A DNA stretch of 36,612 nucleotides from positions 1 to 36,612 of the forward strand of contig DXHV01000033.1 of the NCBI GenBank assembly GCA_019113165.1. Reading direction: 5' to 3'. A program made the position numbers and the translations under genes. This DNA comes from Candidatus Desulfovibrio intestinipullorum (GTDB taxonomy: Bacteria > Desulfobacterota > Desulfovibrionia > Desulfovibrionales > Desulfovibrionaceae). Positions 17,691 through 26,996 of this stretch are shown piece after piece (the stretch's first letter is position 1; the number at the start of each line of letters is the position of its first letter). The notes beneath the pieces are model-generated. The model saw only the letters and a program-made list of their open reading frames with translations. It was not told the origin of the DNA and did not search any database.

Positions 17691-19265
17691 TCAGTCATCG
17701 GACTGCATGCCGATCTTGATGTAGTTCTGACCGTCCGGGGAGGAGAGCAGGATGTGTTCCCTGCCAGGGGCATCCTCCATGAGGAATTTCTGGCCTGCGG
17801 CACTGTGCAGCTGTATCTGGGTGGCATTGGCATCCGTCACCTGGCTTGGGGTCTGGGGATTGAAGACGGCAGCCGTGATGACGGGCTCGTCGGGATTGCC
17901 GCCCACAAAGCTCAGCATGACTTCCGTGCCCTTGTGCAGGGGCGCAAAGAAGCCCATGCCCTCGCCGGCATAGGGCTGCATCATGCGCACCCAGCAGGAG
18001 GCCTTGCCCCCGCCGCGCTGGGCCAGATCAAAGGGCAGGACGACCTTGTAGCGCCCTTCGGCATCCAGTTCGGCAAAGGCTCCTGTTCCCTGACCGTCAA
18101 TGCGTGCCGGCAGGTTGCCGGCCACCCTGGGCCAGGGTGTGGTGCGCAGGGGCCGGTACTGCGTGGACGCCGGGATGCAGACAAAGGAGTTGCGGTAAAA
18201 GAGCCTGTCCTCGTCGTCCAGTCCCTGCAGGGCAGCGCCAGACCGCATGCTGCGGGCAATGAGCCTGGACTGGCTGCCCTCGTGCTCGACCCTGGTGGTC
18301 AGATAGCTCTGGTTGAAGGAGGAGCGGTAGTGATGGCGCAGGGTGAACAGGGCGCCTGGCCGCAGGGCCGGATTGTGGGAGAGTCCCGTATAGTCCTGGC
18401 TGTGGCAGATCAGGGCCTCGGCCTCGATGCGGGCCAGATCCTCACCCTGCTGCCGTGTCTCGTACTGGACGCCGTAGCGGTAGAAGGTGCCGTGCCCGGT
18501 CGGGCTGACAGGCACCTTGCAGGTCAGATCAAGGCTAGGCTTCTGGGGATTCCAGGTCCGGAATTCCACTTCCTTCGGCAGGGGTGTTGCATGGGCCGAA
18601 AAATGGGTGATGACCTGGCCCGGGTTTTCCGGGTTGAGTCCCGAGGGCTCGTGAAACTCGCAGGTCGCGTTGCCGGGCAGGGGCTGATGGGCCATCCTGT
18701 TGTCCGTAAAGACGCAGCAGGGGCCTGCGGACTTGTGCTCGAACCAGAAGCAGATGCCCAGGTACTCGAGCCAGCGGGTCACGAACTGGAAATCCGTCTC
18801 GTCGTACTGGCAGAAGAATTCCCGGCGCTCCGGGTTCCTGCTCAGGCTGAATCTGAAGTCCGCCGACGAGAGGCCTGCCTCCTGCAGAACCTGGGTGCAG
18901 GCCTCCACCGGGGTCTTGTCCAGGAAGACGCGGTTGTGGCGCAGCAGGGTGAGCCACCAGAACTTGTGGCGCAGGCAGGCCCTGTAGACAAAGCGCCTGT
19001 TCATGCGCTGCACGAGAGAGAAGGAGGCGAGCACACCCGTATAGTCCAGGCCGGATTCCGGGGCAAAGGGGGGCAAAAGGCGCAGATGCGCCTCGCCCTG
19101 CAGGGCCTTGTGCAGGTCGATGTCGGCATCGTCCGACACAAGGAGCACCTCGAACTCGTAGAGCTCGCTCAGGCCCTCGGTTCCGCGAAAGCGCAGCACG
19201 TCGAAGGTGTCGGCTGGAAAGCCGTCCAGGGTGAAGGTGAAGACGGGATTGGCAAGTGTGCTCAT
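17691..19265 (-). CDS. vgrG: T6SS spike protein VgrG (TssI)
   Basis: The 524-residue protein forms the trimeric spike that is pushed into target cells. The gp27-like part covers about residues 1-330 (ELYEFEVLLVSDDADIDL; the motif FFCQYDETDFQFVTRWLEYLG is diagnostic), and the gp5-like OB domain lies around residues 375-470 (EGRYKVVLPFDLAQRGGGKAS, then EVMLSFVGGNPDEPVITAAV). It ends shortly after the start of the beta-prism needle and carries no C-terminal effector domain, so cargo must be loaded through separate proteins, as the downstream DUF2169/DUF4150 genes imply. AAGGAAGG lies four bases before the ATG. It is the last core gene of the T6SS run. Confidence 0.95.
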   Translation of the reverse strand: MSTLANPVFTFTLDGFPADTFDVLRFRGTEGLSELYEFEVLLVSDDADIDLHKALQGEAHLRLLPPFAPESGLDYTGVLASFSLVQRMNRRFVYRACLRHKFWWLTLLRHNRVFLDKTPVEACTQVLQEAGLSSADFRFSLSRNPERREFFCQYDETDFQFVTRWLEYLGICFWFEHKSAGPCCVFTDNRMAHQPLPGNATCEFHEPSGLNPENPGQVITHFSAHATPLPKEVEFRTWNPQKPSLDLTCKVPVSPTGHGTFYRYGVQYETRQQGEDLARIEAEALICHSQDYTGLSHNPALRPGALFTLRHHYRSSFNQSYLTTRVEHEGSQSRLIARSMRSGAALQGLDDEDRLFYRNSFVCIPASTQYRPLRTTPWPRVAGNLPARIDGQGTGAFAELDAEGRYKVVLPFDLAQRGGGKASCWVRMMQPYAGEGMGFFAPLHKGTEVMLSFVGGNPDEPVITAAVFNPQTPSQVTDANATQIQLHSAAGQKFLMEDAPGREHILLSSPDGQNYIKIGMQSDD

Positions 19266-19317
19266 GAAACCTTCCTTGGCAGACGCCCGGGACAGGGAAA
19301 CCCGGGACGAAAGGGCT

Positions 19318-19569
19318 CTACTGGTTCTGGTCTGTTGTGCGGTGCACGTAGCCCTGGCTTTCGAGCCTGTTTACAACCTGGCCCATGAGGTCATGGAGCT
19401 GCAGGAAGGCCGGCAGGGAGAGCACCAGGCGCTCGCTGAAGCAGTACTGGGGCGTGTCCTGTTCGTTCTGGGCAGGGGTCTTGTCATAGAAGTCGATATG
19501 CACGACGCCGTTTTCCAGATGGATGTTGCCGGGCATGTCGTGGAAGGTCACCCGCTGGTGCATGTCCAT
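19318..19569 (-). CDS. Small conserved-looking T6SS-locus protein, unknown
   Basis: An 83-residue acidic protein, not recognised. It reads as a small beta-then-helix fold: strands in NIHLENGVVHIDFYD, then a helix in FSERLVLSLPAFLQLHDLMG and VVNRLESQGYV. The layout weakly recalls DUF3467-type proteins, but I would not assign it. AAGGAG lies ten bases before the ATG. It is 26 bases after tssM and precedes vgrG, so it is in the T6SS operon. An accessory role, for example as a partner of TssM or VgrG, is a guess from position. Confidence 0.75.
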   Translation of the reverse strand: MDMHQRVTFHDMPGNIHLENGVVHIDFYDKTPAQNEQDTPQYCFSERLVLSLPAFLQLHDLMGQVVNRLESQGYVHRTTDQNQ

Positions 19570-19595
19570 GATGTCAAAGCTCCTTGGCTTGGTTC

Positions 19596-22500
19596 TCAGC
19601 GCCTGGGCGCCGAGGGCAGGTTGGGCAGCTGTATGTCCGAGAGACGTTCGTCCTCGCCGCCCAGAGAATCCATGCGCGTGGGACAGAAGGCCGCCTTCCC
19701 TGGCAGGCTCAGGCCCACGAAGCGCTGGGCCATGAGGGCATCATCGGCTCCCTTGAAGGTGTAGCGCACGCGGATTTCCTCCACATCCAGCTCCCTGAGC
19801 ACGGCCTCCTGACCAGGGAAGTCCGCAGGGGTCAGGACCAGTTCCCCTCCGGCAAAATCGTGCAAGAAGGTCTGGAAGGCCCAGTCTCCGTCCCAGGAAG
19901 TGGTCACGGTCTGGGACTCGAAGGAGATGGAGAGGCTGACCCTGCCGCAGGTGGCCGGTTCCCAGGTAAAGTCCTTGCTGATGAGGTAGTTGTAGTTGTC
20001 CAGGGTCTGCATGTCTGGTCCGCACTCAAGGCGCAGGCGCACCCTGTGCGGCTTCTGGGCCATCTCGTTGACGTTGACGGGATGCGCCGTGATGCCGATG
20101 ACATACTTGTCCCTGGCCTTGTGGCCCGGATGCTTGCTCTGATCAAGGAAGTTCAGGAATTCCGGGGTCAGGGGATAGCCTATGCCAAGCCAGCGGGCCA
20201 CCTGCCAGCCGCTCGTGCGCGCCTTCAGGAAGGGGGCGGCAGGACCGTGCACAAAGGTGTTCAGGGCACTCTGCTCGTCAAAGAGCTGCGTCCACAGGCT
20301 GTCCGGATCCTGCTCGTCGATCTGGCTGAGCACGGAGCCTTCCCAGAGGTTGTTGAGCTCGCAGGCCGAACGGTACACGGCAAAGATGGTCTGCCAGGCA
20401 AGGGGGCCCTTGACCAGGCGCCAGAACTGATCATGTTCGCTGCTGCGCATGTCCATCTGGGCCTGCAGCTGGGCCAGGTGGGCCAGGGCTGCACTGACCG
20501 GCGTCTTGGCCGCTTCCTGGCCACCGGCATAGCCCTGGGCAATGAGCTGCAGGGCCTCGGCATCCGTGCCCGTGACTTCACGAATTCTGGCCAGATCGGC
20601 CAGATAGTCCTGCAGAAGCTTTGCCTCGTCATGGCGTTCCGAGTATTCCCGGGCACGCCTGGCGTCAAGGCTTGTGGTCAGCTGTTCGGTCTTCTGATGG
20701 AGGGTGCTTTGCAGGGTCTGCGGCTCGCTGGCCGTGGAAAGCTGCCTGAGGAGTTCGGCAAAGCGGCCGGGCAGGCGGTCGAGCTCGGTGGCGGCATTGA
20801 GGTGCTCAATGCGCCTGAAGGCCTCGTTCATGCTCTGGATGAAGGCAAAGTAGGGATTGTCCTGCCCCGCCATGGTGGGCGTGATCCGGCGCCAGGCCTG
20901 TTGATCGTCATTGTAGTGCAGGGCCTGGGAGAAAGTGTCCGCAAGACGCCACCAGGCCGAATGGAAGTCCCTGGCATAGCGATCCAGGAAGGCCTGGGAG
21001 AGGGTCGCAAACCTGTTCTTGTCCTGAGAGGCATTCTCGAGGGCCTTCAGCAGGCCCTGCATGCGCTCGTAGCCTTCAATGGTATAGGCCGCAGGCACAC
21101 AGGGATCCTTTGGTCCCCTGGGCCAGAAGCTGGCCATGGTGACGGAGGCTATGCTCGGCCTTGAGTTGAGCCACTGCACGACCCAGTCCAGATTGGTGCC
21201 CAGAAGATCCAGGTAGGCATCCACCCGCAGGCTCTGCTGGGCCATCTGGGTACGGCGCAGTTCCGGTTCCTCCCAGCTTGCGTAGGCGGCAAGGACATTG
21301 TTGAGCTGGGCACTGCCCGAGGGCACCACCTCTTGCAGATCCCTGGCAAAGGCGTCCAGGGCGTCCTTGGCCTGGGGCAGGGGTTTGCCCTCTTCAGCTG
21401 CCTGCAAAACCCTGTGGGTCCAGGCCTGATAGTCGCAGAAATAGATGAGGGCCATGCGGCGGCGGTTTTCGGGCAGCCTCTGCAGGGCCGGGGCCACCTG
21501 ATCGGGATTGAGGACAAGGAGGCTTGAGCGCACCCAGGCCGTGAAGCGGGCACGCATCTCCTGCAGGGCCTGCCAGGACTGGTCGGCCCCGAGCAATAGC
21601 CAGGCATGCCTGTGCAGATCCGCCTCGAAGATGCGGATACGGTCGGCCACATCGCTCAGCTGCTGCACCCGCCGGTTCATGTCGCCTGCAAGCGTGATGC
21701 GGGCGGGGATGTCGTTGCGGGCCGTCTCCACAATCTGCATGCGCAGGACAAAGCAGAGGGAGAAGTAGGCTCCGAGCAGCAAAAGGAAGGAGAGCCAGAG
21801 AATGTAGGGGGCCCGGCGGCGCAGGGTCTGGACCGAGAACAGGCTGTCGTTCTGCCTGCTCAAGGCGCGCTCCCTGGGCAGGATGGTCGTGAAGAAGTCC
21901 TCGAGAAAGAGGGAGGCGCTGGTGCCGGGCAGGTTCCAGCGGCACTGGGCAAAGGTGGGCATCTGTTCCAGCAGGGCCGTGTGCACGCTGCCTTCCTGGC
22001 GGCCGCTGCACAGGAAGAGGCCGCGTAGCATGGGCGTGTGCCCGTAGTGGCTGGGACCGAAGACGGCCCGCACAAAGGCGCGTATGCCAGGGAAGAGCTG
22101 CTCCATTTCGGCAGGCAGGAGCACGGCCTGCGTCCCTGGCGGCAGATCCGTGTGACCTGCCTGCTCCCGTTCCCTGGCCGCAAGAAGCAGGCTCAGATCC
22201 TGCAAACGGCCGCGCAGGTGCTGCAGGGCCGTTTCCAGAAAGGCCAGAGCATCGCCCGCCTTCTTCTCCCTGTTCAGCAGGCCCAGCACCTGGCGGCGCT
22301 CGTCGGGAGTGAGCAGGCTGGCCAGGGAGGTGAGCCCCAGCACCCGGTCCATCTTGGTGACCAGTACATAGACGGGAAAGGTGGCGCCAAGAGCCGCATG
22401 CATGCTGTTGATGCGCTTGCGCACGAGGCGTCCGTAGTCGGCCAGCGCCTCTGGGCTGCGGGTCTGCAGCTGCTCCACGGACAGGGTGAGGATGAGGCCG

Positions 22501-23117
22501 TTGAGGGGTTCCCTGCGTCTGTGCGCTGCCAGAAGCCGCAGGAACTCCTCCCATTCCCTGTTGTCTTCCTCCTCGTTCTGGGACACGGCATAGCGGCCTG
22601 CCGTATCGATGACCACGGCCTTTTCAAAGAACCACCAGTCGCAGTTGCGGGTATTGGTCACATGGGCCAGGGGACCGGCATCACTGGCCTGGGCCGAGAG
22701 CCTGGCATGGGAGACGGCCGTGGACTTGCCTGTGCCGGCTTCGCCGAAGATCATGAACCAGGGCAGGGAATAGAGGGCACTGCTGCCGTGGCCCAGACCG
22801 GAATGGCGCAGCATGTGCACGCCCTTGCGCCAGCGATCGCGCAGCTCCGTCAGGCGAACCTCTTCTTCCTGGGGGCTCAGGAGCGGACGGTCGTGTTCCA
22901 CCATCTGGCGCAGGAAGCGCTCCTCCCGGTGACGGTAGTAGAGCCTGCGTACAAGCAGGACGCCCAGAATCAGGGCCAGACAGCCCAGGGCAAGCGCGCC
23001 AATTTCCCACAGGCTCCAGTCAAGCCTTGTGTGCAGCAGATAGGCCCCGGCACCGAGGAGTCCCAGGAGCAGGAGGATGAGCAGAAGACGCAGGAAAAGG
23101 CCGAGCAGCTTGTTCAT
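19596..23117 (-). CDS. tssM: T6SS inner-membrane protein TssM (IcmF)
   Basis: A 1173-residue membrane-complex protein that links TssL to the outer-membrane lipoprotein TssJ. Two N-terminal transmembrane helices (about residues 4-30 and 40-58) precede a cytoplasmic GTPase-like domain with Walker A GEAGTGKST (residues 125-133), DTAGRYAV and TKMD. A third membrane helix lies near residue 445 (ILWLSFLLLLGAYFSLCFVL), and the large periplasmic IcmF/DUF1215-type part follows. The intact Walker A suggests nucleotide binding. There is no clear ribosome binding site before the ATG, and a 120-base gap with no gene separates it from tssL. Confidence 0.95.
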   Translation of the reverse strand: MNKLLGLFLRLLLILLLLGLLGAGAYLLHTRLDWSLWEIGALALGCLALILGVLLVRRLYYRHREERFLRQMVEHDRPLLSPQEEEVRLTELRDRWRKGVHMLRHSGLGHGSSALYSLPWFMIFGEAGTGKSTAVSHARLSAQASDAGPLAHVTNTRNCDWWFFEKAVVIDTAGRYAVSQNEEEDNREWEEFLRLLAAHRRREPLNGLILTLSVEQLQTRSPEALADYGRLVRKRINSMHAALGATFPVYVLVTKMDRVLGLTSLASLLTPDERRQVLGLLNREKKAGDALAFLETALQHLRGRLQDLSLLLAAREREQAGHTDLPPGTQAVLLPAEMEQLFPGIRAFVRAVFGPSHYGHTPMLRGLFLCSGRQEGSVHTALLEQMPTFAQCRWNLPGTSASLFLEDFFTTILPRERALSRQNDSLFSVQTLRRRAPYILWLSFLLLLGAYFSLCFVLRMQIVETARNDIPARITLAGDMNRRVQQLSDVADRIRIFEADLHRHAWLLLGADQSWQALQEMRARFTAWVRSSLLVLNPDQVAPALQRLPENRRRMALIYFCDYQAWTHRVLQAAEEGKPLPQAKDALDAFARDLQEVVPSGSAQLNNVLAAYASWEEPELRRTQMAQQSLRVDAYLDLLGTNLDWVVQWLNSRPSIASVTMASFWPRGPKDPCVPAAYTIEGYERMQGLLKALENASQDKNRFATLSQAFLDRYARDFHSAWWRLADTFSQALHYNDDQQAWRRITPTMAGQDNPYFAFIQSMNEAFRRIEHLNAATELDRLPGRFAELLRQLSTASEPQTLQSTLHQKTEQLTTSLDARRAREYSERHDEAKLLQDYLADLARIREVTGTDAEALQLIAQGYAGGQEAAKTPVSAALAHLAQLQAQMDMRSSEHDQFWRLVKGPLAWQTIFAVYRSACELNNLWEGSVLSQIDEQDPDSLWTQLFDEQSALNTFVHGPAAPFLKARTSGWQVARWLGIGYPLTPEFLNFLDQSKHPGHKARDKYVIGITAHPVNVNEMAQKPHRVRLRLECGPDMQTLDNYNYLISKDFTWEPATCGRVSLSISFESQTVTTSWDGDWAFQTFLHDFAGGELVLTPADFPGQEAVLRELDVEEIRVRYTFKGADDALMAQRFVGLSLPGKAAFCPTRMDSLGGEDERLSDIQLPNLPSAPRR

Positions 23118-23237
23118 AAAAGACCATAACAGACTGGAAAATCAGGAGAAATCTGAAAATTCGGGCGAGAGCCACTGGACTGGGAACAGGAATGGGGGAA
23201 GAGGCAGGGCCGCGGCAGACAGGGGCCCGGGCAGGGG

Positions 23238-24209
23238 TCAGAAGCTGCCCGCGCCGAACTCCTGTACCCACTCGGCCACAAAGAGAGAGATGGTGTGATT
23301 GTAGGTATGGTAGAGAAGCAGGGTGGCCAGGGCCGGGATGAGCACAAGGGGCGCCAGCAGGGTCAGATGCAGGCCGCGGTGCGGCCTGGCTGCTTCGGGC
23401 ATGTAATAGGCCTCTGGCGTCAGCCTGCGCGCATTGTCTGACAGTTCGCTGAAGGCAATGCGCCCTCTTTGTGCCTTTTCCAGGCTTTCCAGGGCAATGG
23501 CCGCAAGCCTGCTGCGTGCAGCAGGATCATAGTACTGTCCGCAAAAGCCCATGCTCAAGGCTGCGCCGTACAGGGCCAGAGCCTCTTCCTGCCAGAGGAG
23601 CAGGGGGTGGGCTGTGTCTGCTTCTGTGTCAGCGACGTGTCTCGGTGCGAGATCGAGGCTTGTGCCTGCAGGCAGGGAAACGGGCCTGGCAGGCCTCAGG
23701 GAGAGGAAGGGGCGGCGGGCCGTGTTCGCCAGCTCGTGTGTCCTGGCAGCGTCAGCAGGCCCAGCCGGGCTGGCAATGGGCTGCGTGAGCTCTATGGGCT
23801 CGTCGAGGAGCGTCTTTTCTGCTGTTTTGCCGGGAACTGCGGACGGCTGCTTGCCGGCACTTGTTCCGGTCAGGCGATCCATGGCATGGAGCAGCTCGGC
23901 ACAGTGATCGAAGAATTCCTTGCCCGCATTGACCGTGCCGCACAGGGTGCGCTGCAGCGTTTCCCTGGCCCAGCGCCCGCGGTGGACCCAGGCGCTCGTG
24001 AGCAGGGCCTCGTCCGCAAAGGCGCAGACGGCAAAGAGGGCCTGGGCGCGGGCTTCCTCGGAAAAGTCCGCGGCATCCCTGTCCGCCTGGTGCAAGAGGG
24101 TGGTCACGTCCTTGCGGACGACCTCGTAGTCCGTGTTCTGCAGGGCCTGCGTGTCGCGGAACAGGGCGGCAAAGGCAAGAACCGGCAGGTAGGCATGAAA
24201 GAGTCCCAT
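23238..24209 (-). CDS. tssL: T6SS inner-membrane protein TssL (DotU family)
   Basis: A 323-residue DotU/TssL protein with an N-terminal cytoplasmic helical bundle (MGLFHAYLPVLAFAALFRDT) and one C-terminal membrane helix near residue 300 (LTLLAPLVLIPALATLLLY). Between the two halves of the bundle, about residues 112-200 form a Pro/Ala/Thr-rich low-complexity insert not usual in the family. There is no OmpA-like peptidoglycan-binding domain. Its ATG overlaps the tssK stop by one base (TGATG), so translation is coupled. Confidence 0.9.
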   Translation of the reverse strand: MGLFHAYLPVLAFAALFRDTQALQNTDYEVVRKDVTTLLHQADRDAADFSEEARAQALFAVCAFADEALLTSAWVHRGRWARETLQRTLCGTVNAGKEFFDHCAELLHAMDRLTGTSAGKQPSAVPGKTAEKTLLDEPIELTQPIASPAGPADAARTHELANTARRPFLSLRPARPVSLPAGTSLDLAPRHVADTEADTAHPLLLWQEEALALYGAALSMGFCGQYYDPAARSRLAAIALESLEKAQRGRIAFSELSDNARRLTPEAYYMPEAARPHRGLHLTLLAPLVLIPALATLLLYHTYNHTISLFVAEWVQEFGAGSF

Positions 24210-25588
24210 CAGCCCTCCAGCACAATGAAGCAGGCCTCAAGATCCGCCGGCGCCTCTTCCCAGCTCAGGGCAAGGCCTCCCTGCTCGCGCACCTTCTGCC
24301 AGAGCGCGGCATCGGCGTGCAGGCGGGCATAGATTGTGCCCTGCTTTCTGGCCAGGCCCATGGGCGTGTGCTCTTCCAGGGTGAAGGGCAGGCCGGGCAG
24401 GGCGCGGGTCAGCAGGGTGTTCATCTCGTTGCGGGGCGAGAACTTGAGGCGGGTCAGTCCCGGATCGCCTTCGGACAGGGGCATGGTCTGCGAGAAGAGG
24501 CTCACCCAGTACTGGCAGCCCGGGGCTTCCAGCACATGGGGCGGAATGACGGCCGTGTCGAAGAGATCGCCCCGTTCGAAGCGAATCACGTACCTGGGGC
24601 CCGTGGCCAGGCTGTCCAGGATGGCGCTGATGGCCGAGCGCAGGGAGCGGAAGGCCGGCAGGGGATCGTCGTGCCTGTAGGGCACAAGAAGGCTCTGGCC
24701 TGTGCGATCCTCGCCCAGGGGATTGGTCTGCAGGGAAAAGACGGAAAGTTCGGCCAGAAGGTCCCTGAGGAGCAGATAGGCTTCCCAGGGGGCCAGCAGG
24801 GGCATGTCCACGCCGAGCTCCAGGCGCGGCGCAAAGCGGGCCAGGGAGCGCAGCATGAGGAAGATGCCCGTCATGTCGCCCATGGAGGATCGCCTGGCCA
24901 GTTCCTTGTAGGAGTCCAGCTCCCGTATCTTGGCGAGCACCCGGTCGCGTATCTCCCGGAAGCAGTCGAGCAGGGGCAGGGAGTCCTGCAGGCTGATGCA
25001 GGCCGGGGCATAGTCCGTGTCCAGGACCAGGCCGTCTGCCGTGCGCCGCATGCGGGCCACGCGCAGGCAGAGGACGTCGCCGGCCGTGTCCCGTTCCGGG
25101 CCAAGGAGGATCTGCAGCACGTAGTTCAGGCGCTGCATGCGGGCCGAGGGACCGTCGCCGTAGAGATCCGGCACATCGTCCATGCCTTCGGACAGGCACA
25201 GGCGTGTGCCCATGCGCTTGTAGTCCGCGCTCTCTCCGCCCTGGCTCACATTGCCTTCGCCTTCCCTGAAGGGCGCAAGGCCGAGGTAGACGTCGATGCT
25301 CGAGCCGGCAGCCAGGCTTTCCGGCACCATGCGCCCGGGGCAGACGGCATTGCCCGGACAGGAGAGCTCAAGGCCCATGCCGGGCAGCAGCATCTGGAGG
25401 GTCTGCAGCTTCAGGCAGCCGGCCTTGAGGGCCCCCAGATCCCAGGTGAGGGCGCGCACGCCCCACAGCCACGAGCGGCTCAGGCCCGCCAGCTGGCCAA
25501 GCAGCTGCTCTGTGCGCTGATCCGTGCGCTGAAAGTGCTGGGGCTGCAGGAACAGTCCCTGATGCCAGTAGATGGGGCCGTCAACCAT
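24209..25588 (-). CDS. tssK: T6SS baseplate protein TssK
   Basis: TssK connects the baseplate to the membrane complex. The 459-residue product has the family's N-terminal signature IYWHQGLFLQPQHFQRTDQR. I start at ATG 25588-25586 (GGAG nine bases upstream), not the GTG at 25603 that abuts the tssJ stop, because the family begins close to this motif. The length is close to the usual 440-460. It lies between tssJ and tssL with overlapping or abutting ends. Confidence 0.93.
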   Translation of the reverse strand: MVDGPIYWHQGLFLQPQHFQRTDQRTEQLLGQLAGLSRSWLWGVRALTWDLGALKAGCLKLQTLQMLLPGMGLELSCPGNAVCPGRMVPESLAAGSSIDVYLGLAPFREGEGNVSQGGESADYKRMGTRLCLSEGMDDVPDLYGDGPSARMQRLNYVLQILLGPERDTAGDVLCLRVARMRRTADGLVLDTDYAPACISLQDSLPLLDCFREIRDRVLAKIRELDSYKELARRSSMGDMTGIFLMLRSLARFAPRLELGVDMPLLAPWEAYLLLRDLLAELSVFSLQTNPLGEDRTGQSLLVPYRHDDPLPAFRSLRSAISAILDSLATGPRYVIRFERGDLFDTAVIPPHVLEAPGCQYWVSLFSQTMPLSEGDPGLTRLKFSPRNEMNTLLTRALPGLPFTLEEHTPMGLARKQGTIYARLHADAALWQKVREQGGLALSWEEAPADLEACFIVLEG

Positions 25589-25603
25589 GGCTTGCTTCTC
25601 CAC

Positions 25604-26206
25604 TTAGTTCTCTGTGTCGCTGTCGTTGAGGCGCTGCAGCGAGGAGGGGCCAAGAAGCAGCACCATTTCCAGGGGGCCGGGATAGTAGTAGGTCTCCTTC
25701 CAGAACAGGGAGCCGTCCTCGTAGAGGGCCACGGGAATGGCCCAGGTCCTGCTGACCAGACCGGGCTCGAGATGGGAGTAGCCTGCGACCACGGCCACAT
25801 GGCGGGCCCCCTCGGCCCGGTCCAGGACCTGACTGTCCACAAGTCCGGGCTGAATGATCTGGCTGTGCAGATCCTTCACGCTCGGGTCAAAGCGCTGGCA
25901 GAGCATGAGCCTGGCCAGGCCCTCGGAGGTGGCGGCCAGCTCGTTGAAGGCATCGGGCTTTTCCAGCTGATAGAGGCACAGCCGCAGGGTGTGGGCCTGC
26001 TCGTCCTCAAAGTTCATGTTCGGATCGGCCTTGATGTGCAGGGCAAGGGCCCTGGGCGCAAAGGTCCAGCGGACGGTGTCCGGCGTCTTGCCCGGGGTCA
26101 TGAGCGCGCTGGCAGGCACCGTGGGCGGTTCGCTCGCGGAGCAGGCAGCAAGCAGAAGGCAGACTGCGGCAAGAAGGAGGACGGTGCAGAGGGCAGGTCT
26201 GGACAT
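25604..26206 (-). CDS. tssJ: T6SS outer-membrane lipoprotein TssJ
   Basis: The 200-residue product has a lipoprotein signal with lipobox L-A-A-C at residues 19-22, so it should be acylated at Cys22 and anchored in the outer membrane, contacting TssM in the periplasm. The mature part is a beta-sandwich of TssJ type, with the segments IKADPNMNFEDEQAHTLRLC (strand after a flexible linker) and ETYYYPGPLEMVLLLGPSS. A 10-base gap separates it from the unknown gene upstream, and no clear ribosome binding site is seen, so translation is probably coupled. Confidence 0.9.
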   Translation of the reverse strand: MSRPALCTVLLLAAVCLLLAACSASEPPTVPASALMTPGKTPDTVRWTFAPRALALHIKADPNMNFEDEQAHTLRLCLYQLEKPDAFNELAATSEGLARLMLCQRFDPSVKDLHSQIIQPGLVDSQVLDRAEGARHVAVVAGYSHLEPGLVSRTWAIPVALYEDGSLFWKETYYYPGPLEMVLLLGPSSLQRLNDSDTEN

Positions 26207-26216
26207 GGGGCTTTGG

Positions 26217-26996
26217 CTAGCAGAGGTTCAGGACATAGAGATCCGCGTCGTCTTCTTTTGGGAAGGCGCCGAAGACCAGGGTCTCGGGAAGGCCTGTGAG
26301 ACGGACAAAGTAGCTGTCCGCAGGGCTGAGAGTATTCTCTGTTCCCCAGGCTGTAAACTCTTTTTCCCCCAGGGCAAGCTTCAGGCCCCGGCTCGGATGG
26401 TGCAGGGTGCAGCGCTCGGGGATCACGCCTGCCTGGCCGACGCCGTGGGCATCGGGCTCGCAGGGTGCGGACCCGAGCAGCACGCCGTCCCACTGATCCC
26501 TGGCCGGTCCGACCTCAAGCCACAGGCCGAGGCCCGGCAGGGCGTGCACGTCCAGCCGGTAGTCGCAGGCAGGCAGGACGTTTTTGCCGTGGATGCGGGC
26601 AATGGTCCTGGCGCCAAGGCCCCTGGCAACAATGTCCGCGCCGGCCAGGGGCTGGGGCAGGCTGGCCTGCAGGGTGCCGGACGGACTCACCACCACAGGC
26701 AGGGCGCTGCCGTTTCCCTTTCGGCGGGCCGCCTGGGCTGCCAGGGCGGCCAGGCTCAGGCCCTGGCGGATGTCCTTCCTGGCCAGGGACGCGGCTGTGC
26801 CGGCAATGACCCAGGCCGACAGGCCGGGATGGCAGACCTCGGGGATCAGGGCCGAGAGGGCCTGCGCGTCCGTGTTGGCAAACCAGAAATGGGCCGAGCA
26901 GTCCGCGCCAAGGCGGGTGAACTCGGCCGCGAGGGTCCGGGCCAGGCCCGGATCCTCTTCCAGCAGTGTCAGCAGAATGTGCGGCTTTGTGCTCAT
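26217..26996 (-). CDS. Unrecognised protein between clpV and tssJ
   Basis: A 259-residue soluble protein that I do not recognise as any standard Tss or Tag protein. The N-terminal half looks like an alpha/beta Rossmann-like fold (ILLTLLEEDPGLARTLAAEF, AWVIAGTAASLARKD, ALPVVVSPSGTL); the C-terminal half is beta-rich and ends in VLNLC. There is no signal peptide or membrane segment. Its ATG overlaps the clpV stop (ATGA), and it lies 10 bases from tssJ, so it is firmly within the operon. An assembly or regulatory role in the T6SS is inferred only from position. It does not resemble TssA or TagF. Confidence 0.78.
   Translation of the reverse strand: MSTKPHILLTLLEEDPGLARTLAAEFTRLGADCSAHFWFANTDAQALSALIPEVCHPGLSAWVIAGTAASLARKDIRQGLSLAALAAQAARRKGNGSALPVVVSPSGTLQASLPQPLAGADIVARGLGARTIARIHGKNVLPACDYRLDVHALPGLGLWLEVGPARDQWDGVLLGSAPCEPDAHGVGQAGVIPERCTLHHPSRGLKLALGEKEFTAWGTENTLSPADSYFVRLTGLPETLVFGAFPKEDDADLYVLNLC

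Noticed and set aside
26217..26996. TssA or TagF identity for the unknown gene between clpV and tssJ
   Set aside because: The ImpA-type N-terminal features of TssA and the TagF motifs are not visible; left unnamed.
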